Shown: in pieces, positions 18,401 to 27,160 of the stretch | Position numbering within the stretch: position 1 is the first letter of the stretch | Layout of the letters: every line of letters starts with the position of its first letter | Notes under the pieces: generated by a model | What the model was told of the DNA's origin: nothing | The model's database searches: none | Seen by the model: only the letters and a program-made list of their open reading frames with translations | IMG/VR virus record: IMGVR_UViG_3300037189_015719 | Coordinates: 1-43,094 of that record | Length of the DNA stretch: 43,094 nucleotides | Direction: 5' to 3' (one strand) | From: a virus | Position numbers and translations under genes: made by a program

Positions 18401-18547
18401 CCTCAAATTGATTTAACACCAATGATAGCAGCTATTAATGAAGTTAGAACTGCTATAGATAGATTATACAATAAAGATACATCTATTAATATGGATGGCA
18501 AAAAAGTAGGTACAACATTAGTACAAGGTTCATACAAAGTAGCTTAA
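15422..18547 (+). CDS. Tape measure protein
   Basis: A 1041-residue tail length ruler that fills the tube lumen and scaffolds tail assembly. Residues 1-420 are mostly Lys/Glu/Gln-rich coiled coil (NIEDQRIALLQNSLRIQEEI-type helices). The middle is helical with recurring AEALAEELNK-like segments. Near residues 910-945 there is a strongly hydrophobic Ala/Gly-rich stretch (GPFAIPIGLAAAAGVAALGY), as usual for tape measures that enter the host membrane. The C-terminal part has APEGAIRLNDNDTVIAGTNL, a motif common at tape measure ends. It is longer than T4 gp29 (590 residues), predicting a longer tail if the usual length proportionality holds. Preceded by the chaperone pair, as expected. Confidence 0.88.
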   Translation: MDPQDQQELNKLYEKYIELLQQADGLTRQQAQGFADQAKAAGNLTASVSRLNKELNDTVFKSDYLYQSFRETTAELKKQNILLQAGKSIFKGLTNLSSDLNYFQQGVTDLTEKQFKKKGEILAKSKIELKNVRDRLGEEKEINNVRQFTFRQEKLLNDLYAIDNENLTTAQKKLLNQLKEEKDLFEAANNALSEGIPLLQKELNISKQIYNVREDLGGIATAAAGVVSKYGGSLAQFLNIDDAIDSVKKYNQELIDGALKSKEVIKKIKNIEDQRIALLQNSLRIQEEIQAKEREIAAAQVQTNQEVALRNELLDIQNQLQTATGQDAIDLARRQALISQNISDIDNDRATRIADLQIEKDRKKNDLLADELNTKQQLADLDKEEDKVKQDAITSVDNLGNKFKSLGVLVKGLGTGFKKALTDPLTIITFFIDKALDANKQVVELGKSLGYGTNRADAFRESLVKIERNSKNINVNTANLVEAFGQLSEATGFAYEFTADQLETQVKLTKQVGLQADEAAQIQRFAVLNGKTSEETYKSFVRGLTATRNQLKVGINFKAALAEAVKVSGQLAANLGNNPETIAKAVVTAKAFGMTLEQVARSGESLLNFESSIENELKAELLTGKQLNLERARAAALAGDQITLAEELNKNIGSSAEFTKINVLQQKALAESVGMTTDELANTLRKREEAIASGKSLAQITEEEAAEALERQAIQDKFNAAILKLQSLIGNLVAGPLGSFIDLLSGALNIINEIGPALKAISYTFLAIRGTQLVLNGLKKISLGYDMASYVLAGKNQGLSVFEQRNKIARNILDEKNLLTKVAYNIQIFRQLAAEQGVMAALRMQFGLQQATQTVKKESFLITMKDWLYEKGKVIWLNIQKTGLIAINALKNVGAVISKKAAITSIASAAMDALSAAVSGIGKLLGPFAIPIGLAAAAGVAALGYNLLKGDDIMSEGGYGKRTLLAPEGAIRLNDNDTVIAGTNLGGGENMSMPQIDLTPMIAAINEVRTAIDRLYNKDTSINMDGKKVGTTLVQGSYKVA

Positions 18548-18554
18548 AAATTAA

Positions 18555-18562
18555 ATATTTAT
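18555..18562 (+). promoter_or_regulatory. ATATTTAT box before the 100-residue structural gene
   Basis: Begins 7 bases after the tape measure stop and ends 16 bases before the ATG at 18579 (context AAATATTTATACTAAA). Same octamer as before other late-type genes. Confidence 0.4.
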
Positions 18563-18578
18563 ACTAAACATTAAAACT

Positions 18579-18881
18579 ATGCCATTATTAGACAAATTAC
18601 CAACCAGTACTTTAGGCTTAGGAGGAAATAAACCTCCCATTTTTGGAGTTGATCCTATTCCTCCAGGTTCATTACATAATACTTATTCTGTAGATAATAT
18701 CCCAAATGTAACTTGGAGATTAATTAAAGGAAATTTAAGTATGAAACCATTACCTTCTACTTTAGATGAGTTAGATGCTAATGCTCCTAGTTTAAAACCA
18801 GTAGGTGTTGTATCTCAAGTATACAAATCCAAATCAGGCCGTAGATATAAAGATTTAGGTCCAAAAGAAGGACGTTATTAA
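18579..18881 (+). CDS. Small probable baseplate/tail protein
   Basis: 100 residues, Pro/Gly-rich and largely non-helical. It starts MPLLDKLPTSTLGLGGNKPP and ends with a basic tail (KSKSGRRYKDLGPKEGRY). The first five residues MPLLD are identical to the start of the next protein, so the two may share an attachment or assembly signal. It lies between tape measure and tube-initiator genes, which supports a structural role in the baseplate. Not assigned to a named family. Confidence 0.6.
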   Translation: MPLLDKLPTSTLGLGGNKPPIFGVDPIPPGSLHNTYSVDNIPNVTWRLIKGNLSMKPLPSTLDELDANAPSLKPVGVVSQVYKSKSGRRYKDLGPKEGRY

Positions 18882-18890
18882 TACATATAA

Positions 18891-21185
18891 ATGCCACTTC
18901 TTGATTTAAAAACCGATTTAAAATCTCTCAAATACGGAAACGACCAACCAGGAGGAGGTAGTAGTGGCCAACCATATGTAACAACTGATATTAATACAGT
19001 TGACACAGGATTTAACCGTTTTCGAATGACTAAATTCGATGATGGACTAGTTCGTGGGGGTATTGTTGGTGCTACTAATGCTTCAATTGTTGATACTATT
19101 CGTATAGGAAAATTTCTTAAGGATTTTCCAAAAGGTCCTTTATTTATTGCTAAACAAGTAGGTTTACAATTATCTAATCCTAGACTAGAAACAAAACAAT
19201 TAAAGACAGATAATCCTACCTCTGGTGGTGGACTATTAAGAAATGCAGGTAATTTTATTCTCAATACAGCAAATAAAATTCAAAATGCTGTAGGTCCTAC
19301 TCGTATTTATAATTTAGGCATCAATACACTTGCTCAAGTACCAGTTAATGCTTTTGGTCAACATATAGTAAGACATGGTTTTACTCCTAAACGCAACGAT
19401 GATAATTTATATTTTAAAGTTGCTCAATATAATAATAATGAAGATAATAATAGATTAACTCAATTAAGATCTATATTAGGTAATACTAATGATATTGCTA
19501 ATTATATTAGTGGTCCTTCATCTGTTTATGGTATTGGTAACACAATTATTAGAAGAAGAGGTGATTTTCTTATAGTAAATCAAGATATAACTGAAAATGA
19601 ATGGGCTGTTAAAGAAGCCAAAGAAGCAGGAATATCATATAGATTAATAGGACATGAAGGAGGAACAAGAGACGGTTACACTGATGCTAGCAGAAGAATA
19701 ACTAATTTTACAGGAGTATCAGATAAATCAGGATCGTTATTTGCTCCTAATCCTATATTTTATAGAGATGGTAAATCAATTCAGTCTGTATTTAATGGGA
19801 GAAGAGATAATACTCCATTAGGATTAAATGATCAAATAGCTTCTGCTAATGATATTACAGATTCAAAATATAATGCTTTAGTACAAGAAGCAAGCGCTAG
19901 TGATGGTATGAGAATACCTGATAGATTTGTTGGTGTCTCTACTAGAACATCTTCATCATTTGCTCCTAATATATTTCCTAATTTAACTTCTAATACTAAT
20001 AAACCACAAACATTAGATGATAAAACTATAAAAACATATAAATCTTCATCTTTTGGGTATGATGGAAATAGCTTAGTATTACAAAAGGATTTAGGAGTTT
20101 CAAATCAATATTTTTCTGGGTCAAATATTGATATAATACAACCTGGAGCTACTTATGGTCGAACTAATGCTCCAAAAACAAAAATACAAACAAACAATAA
20201 TGATACCGGATCAATTAGAAGAGCTAGTATTATTGATCCTGGAATAACACCTATATCTAGAAATGCTTCTTATCAAACATATCAAAAAATAATTGAATCT
20301 AAAAATTTAAGAGAAAAAAAATATACTGATGGATTTAATGATATAAATACATTTGGAATATATGGTAATAGTTTACCGGACGGAATAGTAAAAGACTTAA
20401 ATAATAGAATTTTACCTGATTCAAATCAATCTCCTGTTTATTATAGCAGTAATAGCAACAAAATATTAGTTACTCTTAAATCTTGGAAAGAAATAAATCG
20501 TGAAACAAGAATAGGTAATGGAATACAAGATAGTATTAATTTAACTCCTATATTTTCAAGTACTACATCTATTGATAGTACTGTAACAATTTCTGGAAAA
20601 GATTATACTATAAATGACTTAGTTAAATTTAGAATTCAAGCATTAAACGGAGAAGATCCAACCAACTCTAATTACATGGTATTTAGAGCATACTTAACTC
20701 AATTTTCAGATAATACAGATCCTAAATGGAATCCAGTACAATATGTTGGTAGAGGTGAAGAATTTTATATATATAATGGTTTTACTAGAAAAATACAAAT
20801 TGGTTTTAAAGTAGCAGCATTATCCGTTGAAGAAATGGAACCAATGTATCAAAAATTAAATTATTTGATGAGTAATGTAATGCCTGACTATAATGGTGTT
20901 TTAATGAGAGGTCCAATGGTAAAAATGACAGTAGGTAACTGGATTGATGGACAAGATGGTATACTAACTTCTGTAGGATATACTATACCAAATGATTCTC
21001 CTTGGGAAGTAGCTTTAAATGGCGTAAATTCTGATAAATTACTGGTACTTCCCCATGTTGTAGAAGTAAGTTTAGGATTTACACCTATTGGTTCTCAAAC
21101 TAAAGGTATTAATAAAATATCTGAAAAGAGATTAAATATATCTCATATTGCTCAAAATTATAATGGATACCAATATATAAAATAA
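18891..21185 (+). CDS. Baseplate/tail-tube initiator protein, gp48/gp54-like
   Basis: 764 residues. The N-terminal ~120 residues include FLKDFPKGPLFIAKQVGLQL. The middle is Asn/Ser-rich, with repeated SSSFAPNxFPN-like loops. The C-terminal ~190 residues look like a tube-type beta-barrel domain seen in phage baseplate tube proteins: YMVFRAYLTQFSDNTDPKWN, then YVGRGEEFYIYNGFTRKIQI, MSNVMPDYNGVLMRGPMVKM, a GILTSVGYTI strand, and LPHVVEVSLGFTPIG at the end. In T4 the corresponding place is taken by gp48/gp54, which cap the baseplate and start tube growth. The exact T4 equivalent is uncertain. It is 2 bases from the next gene, in the same operon as the hub. Confidence 0.65.
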   Translation: MPLLDLKTDLKSLKYGNDQPGGGSSGQPYVTTDINTVDTGFNRFRMTKFDDGLVRGGIVGATNASIVDTIRIGKFLKDFPKGPLFIAKQVGLQLSNPRLETKQLKTDNPTSGGGLLRNAGNFILNTANKIQNAVGPTRIYNLGINTLAQVPVNAFGQHIVRHGFTPKRNDDNLYFKVAQYNNNEDNNRLTQLRSILGNTNDIANYISGPSSVYGIGNTIIRRRGDFLIVNQDITENEWAVKEAKEAGISYRLIGHEGGTRDGYTDASRRITNFTGVSDKSGSLFAPNPIFYRDGKSIQSVFNGRRDNTPLGLNDQIASANDITDSKYNALVQEASASDGMRIPDRFVGVSTRTSSSFAPNIFPNLTSNTNKPQTLDDKTIKTYKSSSFGYDGNSLVLQKDLGVSNQYFSGSNIDIIQPGATYGRTNAPKTKIQTNNNDTGSIRRASIIDPGITPISRNASYQTYQKIIESKNLREKKYTDGFNDINTFGIYGNSLPDGIVKDLNNRILPDSNQSPVYYSSNSNKILVTLKSWKEINRETRIGNGIQDSINLTPIFSSTTSIDSTVTISGKDYTINDLVKFRIQALNGEDPTNSNYMVFRAYLTQFSDNTDPKWNPVQYVGRGEEFYIYNGFTRKIQIGFKVAALSVEEMEPMYQKLNYLMSNVMPDYNGVLMRGPMVKMTVGNWIDGQDGILTSVGYTIPNDSPWEVALNGVNSDKLLVLPHVVEVSLGFTPIGSQTKGINKISEKRLNISHIAQNYNGYQYIK

Positions 21186-21187
21186 TT

Positions 21188-21496
21188 ATGAATCGCTACG
21201 ATAATCCAACCATATTAACAACTCAAAATACATATCGTCCATACTATAAAGGAAAATTTTATCCTAATATTCCTTTATCAGAAAACGATGTATATGTTAT
21301 TACTACAGTTGGTGATAGACTAGATTCATTAGCATATAGTTATTATCAAGACGCTAATTTATGGTGGGTAATAGCAATGGCAAATAATAATATAACTAGA
21401 GGAGCATTATACCCAGCTCCTGGCACTCAATTAAGAATACCAGTAGATATTAATACTGTTCTTAGACAATTTAACCAATTTAATCAAGTAAGATAA
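21188..21496 (+). CDS. LysM-like baseplate wedge protein (gp53/gpX-like)
   Basis: 102 residues with a LysM-like segment, VITTVGDRLDSLAYSYYQDA followed by LWWVIAMANN. This is the signature shared by T4 gp53 and P2 gpX-type baseplate proteins. The N-terminal part (YYKGKFYPNIPLSENDVY) matches the usual lead-in. In T4, gp53 clamps neighbouring baseplate wedges around the hub. The gene is shorter than T4 gp53 (196 residues), close to a minimal LysM protein. It has 2- and 4-base spacers to its neighbours, placing it in the hub operon. Confidence 0.75.
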   Translation: MNRYDNPTILTTQNTYRPYYKGKFYPNIPLSENDVYVITTVGDRLDSLAYSYYQDANLWWVIAMANNNITRGALYPAPGTQLRIPVDINTVLRQFNQFNQVR

Positions 21497-21500
21497 TGTT

Positions 21501-24500
21501 ATGTCTATATTTAAAGATACATTTAAGTCAGAAATTCAAGAACAGCTAAAAGCTAGGCAAGACGCTATATTTGAACGTACTCCTACTGCTATTCAATATT
21601 ATAATGCTCGTAACGCTTGGATTAGAATGAGTTCTGCTGTTAATGTATCACTTACTAAAGGGGCACCTCCTACTAATGAATTAGCATCAAAATACATTTT
21701 ACAAGGAGGTATATTAAATAATAATACTTTAAAATCAGGAATAGGAAATACAACTAATAATGCTTACAGCACATTAACTCCCGGAGGTGGAACTAATAGA
21801 CTAGGTATTCGTCCTATGCCTGGTATTACTGGGATAGAAGTAAAATCTAAATCAGCGTATGGTTCATTAAGAGAAGTAACTGTAAATTTTAATGCTTGGG
21901 ACATACGTCAATTAGAAGATTTAGAATTACTTTATATGCGTCCTGGTTATACTGCATTAATAGAGTGGGGATGGGCTCCTTATTTAAATAGTAATAAACA
22001 ATTACAAAATCTTTTTAATTATCTTGATATTATTAACCCACCCAGTGGATTAACTAAAGAAAAAATATTTAAAGAAATATATGATACTGCTGTTAAAAAA
22101 TATGGAGGTAATTATGATGCAATGTATGGTTATGTAAAAAATTATAGTTGGTCTGCTCGCCCTGATGGGGGATATGATTGTACTACTACCATAATTTCTA
22201 TAGGTGAAGTAATGGAATCATTAAAAGTTAATTATACTCCATTTAATAATATGGATAAAATAACAGGAGGTGGTGGATTAATAGGTACAGATAATAAGGA
22301 AGATGATTTAAAAGAAGCATATACAAAAAATATATTAGCAGGATTATTTTATGAAATATGGAATATTGGAAAAGATAAAAATGAAAATGAAATATTTTCT
22401 TTTCCTGATAAAAAAGGAAATACATATAATGCTTTTAAAACAGTAATTAACATAAATGGAGGAGCAGAAAATAATGACGATACAGGAGAAGTAGGAGCAA
22501 GTGATGAACAAGTATATATTACTTTAGAAAGTCTATGTACTTTAATTAATAATCATGTTACATTTATTGATTCTAATAGTAAACAGGCATATATAACTTG
22601 TTCTGTATTTGATAGAGAATACGATAAAAATTCACCTAATAAACCTAATTCAGATACAGGAGAAGGAGGATATTTACTATGTTTAGGACATCCTCTTCAA
22701 ATTTCAATGGATCCTTCTGTATGTGCAATTAATCCTTCTTTTTGGCTTAGTGGCCAATTACCTTCAGTAACAACCGTAGAAAAACTTAATCCTCCAATAG
22801 ATACAAATGTTGTAGTATATGATAATATAGTTGATGATGCTACATATAATAATTTAATTAAAGAAATAGAAATAACACTATCAACTACTAATCTAACTAC
22901 TAGCACAAATATTATTACAGGAACTAATACAACTGCTACTATTGTTACTAATAATGTTAATGAAAATAAAATAATAAGTTTACTTTCTTCAACATTAAAA
23001 GGAGATTTAAATAAAGTAAAAGAATTATCTCGCAGGTGGCATGAAAAATATCCTGCAACTATTACTACTACTTCTGCTACTACTGTTACTACTGGTTTTA
23101 ATACTGCTGCTCCCTTAACAACAGGAGTCACCAGTGTTGCTGCTAATTCTTTATATGATAAATTAAATAAAGTTCTTAGTTCTTCTCAAATAGATCAAGC
23201 TTTAGGAGGTAAAAATCTTTCAGGGGCACTTCAACAAAACCCAGCAATATCAGAAAAACAAAAATTAGAAAAAACAAAAAAAGAAATCGAAGAAAAACAA
23301 ACAAAAGCTTTATCTGAAATAGGTAATATAGCTTATTTAAGTAAATTAAAACCATTTTTTTATAAAAATGATCCATCAACTGAATTAGGTATTATAGGAA
23401 ATATATATGTTAATGTAAATTTTTTATATAGGTTAGCTTTAAATAATGATTTAGAATCTAGAGATAATAAAGAAAAAAACGATATTAATTTATATGACTA
23501 TTTAAAAAGTGTAATGTCTGAAGTAGCTTCTTCTATAGGTAATGTAAATAATTTTGATATTCATGTTGATCCTATAGATAATATTATAAGAATAATAGAT
23601 GTAAATTATGTAGATACAATAAGTAGAAAAGAAGTATATGATAATTTATTTATATTAGAAATGCATAATATTAAATCTACTGTTAGATCATATAAATTAG
23701 AATCACAAATATTTCCTGATCAATCAACTACTATAGCGATTGGTGCTCAAGTAGGTGGAGGTGCAATGGCTACTGATAATAATACAATGTTAGATTTTAA
23801 TAAAGGTTTAGAAGATAGAATTACATCTAAAAAACAAGATGTGTTAGCTGATCCAAATCAACCTACAGCTGAAAACATTGCTAATCAATTAAAAAACTTA
23901 TCATCTATTTTTGATGTATTTTATGATTATTTTTCTGAATTAGATGATACTACTATTATTATTAAAGTAGAAGATGCAGATTTTAATACGGAAAAAGCAG
24001 GACAGTATAAGAATGCTTTAAGGGATTTAATTAATTTTTATCAAAATCTAACTAAATCTAATATAAAAAATAGAGCAATTATTCCTACTAAATTATCTAT
24101 TACTATGGATGGTATAGGAGGATTAGTAATAGGTCATATGTTTAAAATACCTGAAGACTTATTACCTAGAGGGTATAGAGGAGAAACTTTAGGTTCTAAA
24201 TTAGGTTACGTAGTAACTGGGATAGGACATTCTATATCTAATAATGATTGGACTACTAATATTGATGCTCAAACAATTATACTAGATGAACCATCAGGAG
24301 CTGATTTGACATTTACTGATATTGTAAATACAAATAATAAAAATGCAGCAATAAATAAAATTAATAATACAGAAAGTAATAAAGTAGATCCTAATATTAA
24401 TCAAAAATACAGAGTAAATCCTCCTTATAAGAGTTTAGTTATTGCTGCTAAACAAAGTATTGGGTTTTCAACAGTCCCAATACCTCTTACCCAAAACGGA

Positions 24501-24896
24501 AATGTAGGTTGCGCAGCAGCAGTAAGTGTTATGTTTTTAAGAGCAACAGGATATCAAATTCATCCTAATAAAGATATAGAATTATCTACTATTGATTTAT
24601 ATAATTATCTTTTTAAAAATACAGATAAATGGAAAAAAAGAGATAGATGGGAAAATGCTAAACCCGGAGATGTTATAGTAACTGCTAGAAAAGTTAAAGC
24701 TGGTCATACTGGTATTGTTATTGATACAATAAATACTGATGGAAGTTATAATATTATTTCTAATTCATCTTCTGGATTTGCTGGGAGTGCTCCTGGGATA
24801 ATACAACAAAATTATTCTATTTTAAAATGGAATAAAGTATATTATAGAAATCAATCCCAAACTGCTGCTTTTGAATATATAGGACCTTATATATAA
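21501..24896 (+). CDS. Baseplate hub protein with C-terminal NlpC/P60-like peptidase
   Basis: 1131 residues. The N-terminal ~450 residues look like a baseplate hub (PMPGITGIEVKSKSAYGSLR; YMRPGYTALIEWGWAPYL; VWKYNYSW-like tube contacts). A Thr/Asn-rich linker (residues ~455-560) and a Lys/Glu coiled coil follow. A further hub-like domain ends in HMFKIPEDLLPRGYRG and YVVTGIGHSISNNDWTTNID. The C-terminal ~140 residues resemble a papain-fold cell-wall peptidase (NlpC/P60 or CHAP type): NGNVGCAAAVSVMFL with candidate nucleophile Cys1004, the KPGDVIV-like strand, and AGHTGIVID with His1069. It would thus combine hub and tail lysin, replacing the lysozyme domain of T4 gp5. The peptidase assignment rests on motifs only. 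Confidence 0.75.
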   Translation: MSIFKDTFKSEIQEQLKARQDAIFERTPTAIQYYNARNAWIRMSSAVNVSLTKGAPPTNELASKYILQGGILNNNTLKSGIGNTTNNAYSTLTPGGGTNRLGIRPMPGITGIEVKSKSAYGSLREVTVNFNAWDIRQLEDLELLYMRPGYTALIEWGWAPYLNSNKQLQNLFNYLDIINPPSGLTKEKIFKEIYDTAVKKYGGNYDAMYGYVKNYSWSARPDGGYDCTTTIISIGEVMESLKVNYTPFNNMDKITGGGGLIGTDNKEDDLKEAYTKNILAGLFYEIWNIGKDKNENEIFSFPDKKGNTYNAFKTVININGGAENNDDTGEVGASDEQVYITLESLCTLINNHVTFIDSNSKQAYITCSVFDREYDKNSPNKPNSDTGEGGYLLCLGHPLQISMDPSVCAINPSFWLSGQLPSVTTVEKLNPPIDTNVVVYDNIVDDATYNNLIKEIEITLSTTNLTTSTNIITGTNTTATIVTNNVNENKIISLLSSTLKGDLNKVKELSRRWHEKYPATITTTSATTVTTGFNTAAPLTTGVTSVAANSLYDKLNKVLSSSQIDQALGGKNLSGALQQNPAISEKQKLEKTKKEIEEKQTKALSEIGNIAYLSKLKPFFYKNDPSTELGIIGNIYVNVNFLYRLALNNDLESRDNKEKNDINLYDYLKSVMSEVASSIGNVNNFDIHVDPIDNIIRIIDVNYVDTISRKEVYDNLFILEMHNIKSTVRSYKLESQIFPDQSTTIAIGAQVGGGAMATDNNTMLDFNKGLEDRITSKKQDVLADPNQPTAENIANQLKNLSSIFDVFYDYFSELDDTTIIIKVEDADFNTEKAGQYKNALRDLINFYQNLTKSNIKNRAIIPTKLSITMDGIGGLVIGHMFKIPEDLLPRGYRGETLGSKLGYVVTGIGHSISNNDWTTNIDAQTIILDEPSGADLTFTDIVNTNNKNAAINKINNTESNKVDPNINQKYRVNPPYKSLVIAAKQSIGFSTVPIPLTQNGNVGCAAAVSVMFLRATGYQIHPNKDIELSTIDLYNYLFKNTDKWKKRDRWENAKPGDVIVTARKVKAGHTGIVIDTINTDGSYNIISNSSSGFAGSAPGIIQQNYSILKWNKVYYRNQSQTAAFEYIGPYI

Positions 24897-24907
24897 AATT
24901 AAAATAA

Positions 24908-25399
24908 ATGAGAATACCAGCTAATATTATAAAATATAATTATACTTCAGGTAATGAATATGCTTATGTTTCAAATTATAAGTATTATCAAGGATATTAT
25001 TATGAATTGAATAATAAATTTTTTGCAGGCAAAGAATTTAATACTAATTCTCTAGAATTAATTAAAACAACTAGTAATAATAATATTAATACTTTATTAA
25101 CTCAAGCATCAACTTATGTTTATGGATTAATATCTAAAAAATCTTCTCAACAATTATCTTCTCCTAAATTTAACTCACTATCAAAATCAGATTTAGATAC
25201 TGATCAAGAACTTATTGAAACATATTATGCTAAAAAAATAAATATTAATCCTATAATTATAAAACAAATAGATAAGAAAACATTCGAAGAATTAAAAAAA
25301 GATTTATTTTATCAAATAACATCTCTTAAACCAGATCGCTCTAATTTAGAAGAAGCTGAAAAGCAAATGCCTGGTTTAAAGGCTTTTTTGGAAAGCTAA
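24908..25399 (+). CDS. Hypothetical protein after the hub gene, likely virion-associated
   Basis: 163 residues, rich in Tyr, Asn and Lys. The N-terminus (YVSNYKYYQGYYYELNNKFF) has the look of a small beta domain that recurs in phage structural proteins. The middle and end are helical (TFEELKKDLFYQITSL). No catalytic motif. It is 11 bases from the hub gene, so co-transcribed with it, and is the last gene of the tail module. No name can be assigned. Confidence 0.6.
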   Translation: MRIPANIIKYNYTSGNEYAYVSNYKYYQGYYYELNNKFFAGKEFNTNSLELIKTTSNNNINTLLTQASTYVYGLISKKSSQQLSSPKFNSLSKSDLDTDQELIETYYAKKININPIIIKQIDKKTFEELKKDLFYQITSLKPDRSNLEEAEKQMPGLKAFLES

Positions 25400-25438
25400 A
25401 AAATTTTCGTTAACTTTAAACCATAAAGGTTATGATAT

Positions 25439-26734
25439 ATGTTTTATATTGTCGAACGTTCGGATCAATTGTTTTCTCAATCGTTTAACGATTGCTTTGT
25501 TAGATTTATTTCTAAAAACGATAATTATCATCCGTCACTTACGTCGCTAAGTCTAATATATGTTAGACCGCTTAATGGAAAGAAAGGATACATTTTGTGT
25601 TTAGATCACAATGAATCATTTAGTATATCTCAAACTGAAATTATTGATTGGTTATCTAATAACACAGGTAAACTATGGGTATTAGATAAAAAAGAAGCAT
25701 TACATTGGGTATATCCACTAGCTAATAAATTGTATGATACTCAGTTACTCGAATCTATTGATTTAACTGAAATATCTGGTAATAACTGTATTAATCATTA
25801 TTATAGAAATAATATTAATTTATCTAATATTAATTGTTTAATACCAATCAGTAAACACTATGAAGAGTGTGAAAAAATATTTCAAGCAATACTACCTATA
25901 ATACAAAAATACACCCCCAGTAACACACAATTTCAATTTCAAAACTTTAATACAGTAAACGTATTTTATAATATAGAAAAAAACGGTATAAAAGTAGATA
26001 AAAACTGCTTTATTGATTGTTACGGTGATGATTTAAAATATCCCGAGTTTAGTCTATTTAAAGGAAGAATATATTCTTCTTATAATTTAAATACTACTAC
26101 GTCTCGTCCATCTAACACATACAATACTATTAATTTTGCAGCGTTAAATAAAACAAACGGAGAACGTTTATGTTATAGACCAAATAATGATTCATTTATA
26201 GAAATAGACATTCAGGGTTATCATCCACGATTAATAGGTGAATTAGTTGGTTTTGAATTTCCTAAAGATAGAAACACATATGATTACCTAGGTGAATTAC
26301 TCAATGTATCACAGCAGGAAGCTAAAGAATTAACGTTTAAGCAATTATATGGTGGTGTTTGGAGTGAATATCGTAATAAACCATTCTTTAAAGACGTAAT
26401 AAAATATATTGATGATTTATGGGATACATACCAATACGGTGGTTATTACGAAACTAAAAATAAAATATTTACACATGATAAAACAATGACTATTAATAAA
26501 TTATTTAATTATGTAATTCAAAGTTATGAAACATCAACTAATGTTCAATTACTTGAATTAATTTTAGATTATTTAAAAGATAAAAAAACAAAATTAGTAT
26601 TATACACATATGATGCCTTTTTATTTGATTACAATAAAGAAGATATTAATTTAATTCAAGAAATAATAAATATGATAAAATACCCAGTAAACATTAAACA
26701 AGGTAAAACATATCATGGCTTAACTAAAATCTAA
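25439..26734 (+). CDS. Compact family A DNA polymerase
   Basis: 431 residues, about half the size of a typical PolA. The C-terminal half carries family A motifs. The lead-in is RPSNTYNTINFAALNK. Motif A is FIEIDIQGYHPRLIGEL with catalytic Asp257. The O-helix-like motif B is KELTFKQLYGGVW. Motif C is YTYDAFLFD with Asp392, where the usual HDE is replaced by YDA. The N-terminal ~200 residues could be a degenerate 3'-5' exonuclease-like domain (KLYDTQLLESIDL) but I cannot see a full set of acidic residues. It opens the replication module, 39 bases after the tail genes. It may be the replicative enzyme or, if a family B polymerase follows at 43005, a specialised one. Confidence 0.75.
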   Translation: MFYIVERSDQLFSQSFNDCFVRFISKNDNYHPSLTSLSLIYVRPLNGKKGYILCLDHNESFSISQTEIIDWLSNNTGKLWVLDKKEALHWVYPLANKLYDTQLLESIDLTEISGNNCINHYYRNNINLSNINCLIPISKHYEECEKIFQAILPIIQKYTPSNTQFQFQNFNTVNVFYNIEKNGIKVDKNCFIDCYGDDLKYPEFSLFKGRIYSSYNLNTTTSRPSNTYNTINFAALNKTNGERLCYRPNNDSFIEIDIQGYHPRLIGELVGFEFPKDRNTYDYLGELLNVSQQEAKELTFKQLYGGVWSEYRNKPFFKDVIKYIDDLWDTYQYGGYYETKNKIFTHDKTMTINKLFNYVIQSYETSTNVQLLELILDYLKDKKTKLVLYTYDAFLFDYNKEDINLIQEIINMIKYPVNIKQGKTYHGLTKI

Positions 26735-26740
26735 ATATTT

Positions 26741-27160
26741 ATGACGGAATATAATTTGTTTGATCAATTGAATAAACTTTTTTGTACTTTTACTTTGCCT
26801 GATGAATTAGAATCTACTATCGGTAATATAAACCGCCGATATTCTATATTATATAATAAAATATTTATACTTGAATCGCCTCAAAGTAACGAGTTAGTAT
26901 GTACTTATAATATAGATACAGGCAATGTTATTGATACTCCATTACCAAATACTATTTTAGTACATCGTAAAAAAGAATCAAATACACTTTACACTATCAA
27001 TGCTTTAAACACATTGATTAGACAACTTAATGAAGGAAGGCTAGATAAAAATTATATAGTTAATTGGTTAGATTATAGAAATTGTATATTATTGAATAAT
27101 GGTCCTGAATTACGTCGCTTAGACACAGCTATTTATAAAATTATAGACTTAGCAAAATAA
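26741..27160 (+). CDS. Hypothetical protein in the replication module, 139 residues
   Basis: Not recognised. It is a compact alpha/beta protein: MTEYNLFDQLNKLFCTFTLP, then an acidic/helical part and a basic patch (LVHRKKESNTLYTINALNTL), ending WLDYRNCILLNNGPELRRLD. It contains two Cys, not paired as a zinc site. It starts 6 bases after the polymerase and overlaps the next gene by one base (TAATG), so it is in the polymerase-SSB operon and probably acts in DNA metabolism. The ATG is embedded in an ATATTTAT match (26735-26742), which there is more likely incidental. Confidence 0.6.
   Translation: MTEYNLFDQLNKLFCTFTLPDELESTIGNINRRYSILYNKIFILESPQSNELVCTYNIDTGNVIDTPLPNTILVHRKKESNTLYTINALNTLIRQLNEGRLDKNYIVNWLDYRNCILLNNGPELRRLDTAIYKIIDLAK

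Noticed and set aside
10157-18562. ATATTTAT boxes read as T4 late promoters on the minus strand
   Set aside because: TATTTATA is the reverse complement of the T4 box, but there are no minus-strand genes to transcribe, and the boxes sit at fixed short distances from + strand starts.
22697-23131. 144-codon minus-strand open frame within the hub gene
   Set aside because: It is the antisense of a Thr/Asn-rich linker; the Val-rich product is a composition artefact.
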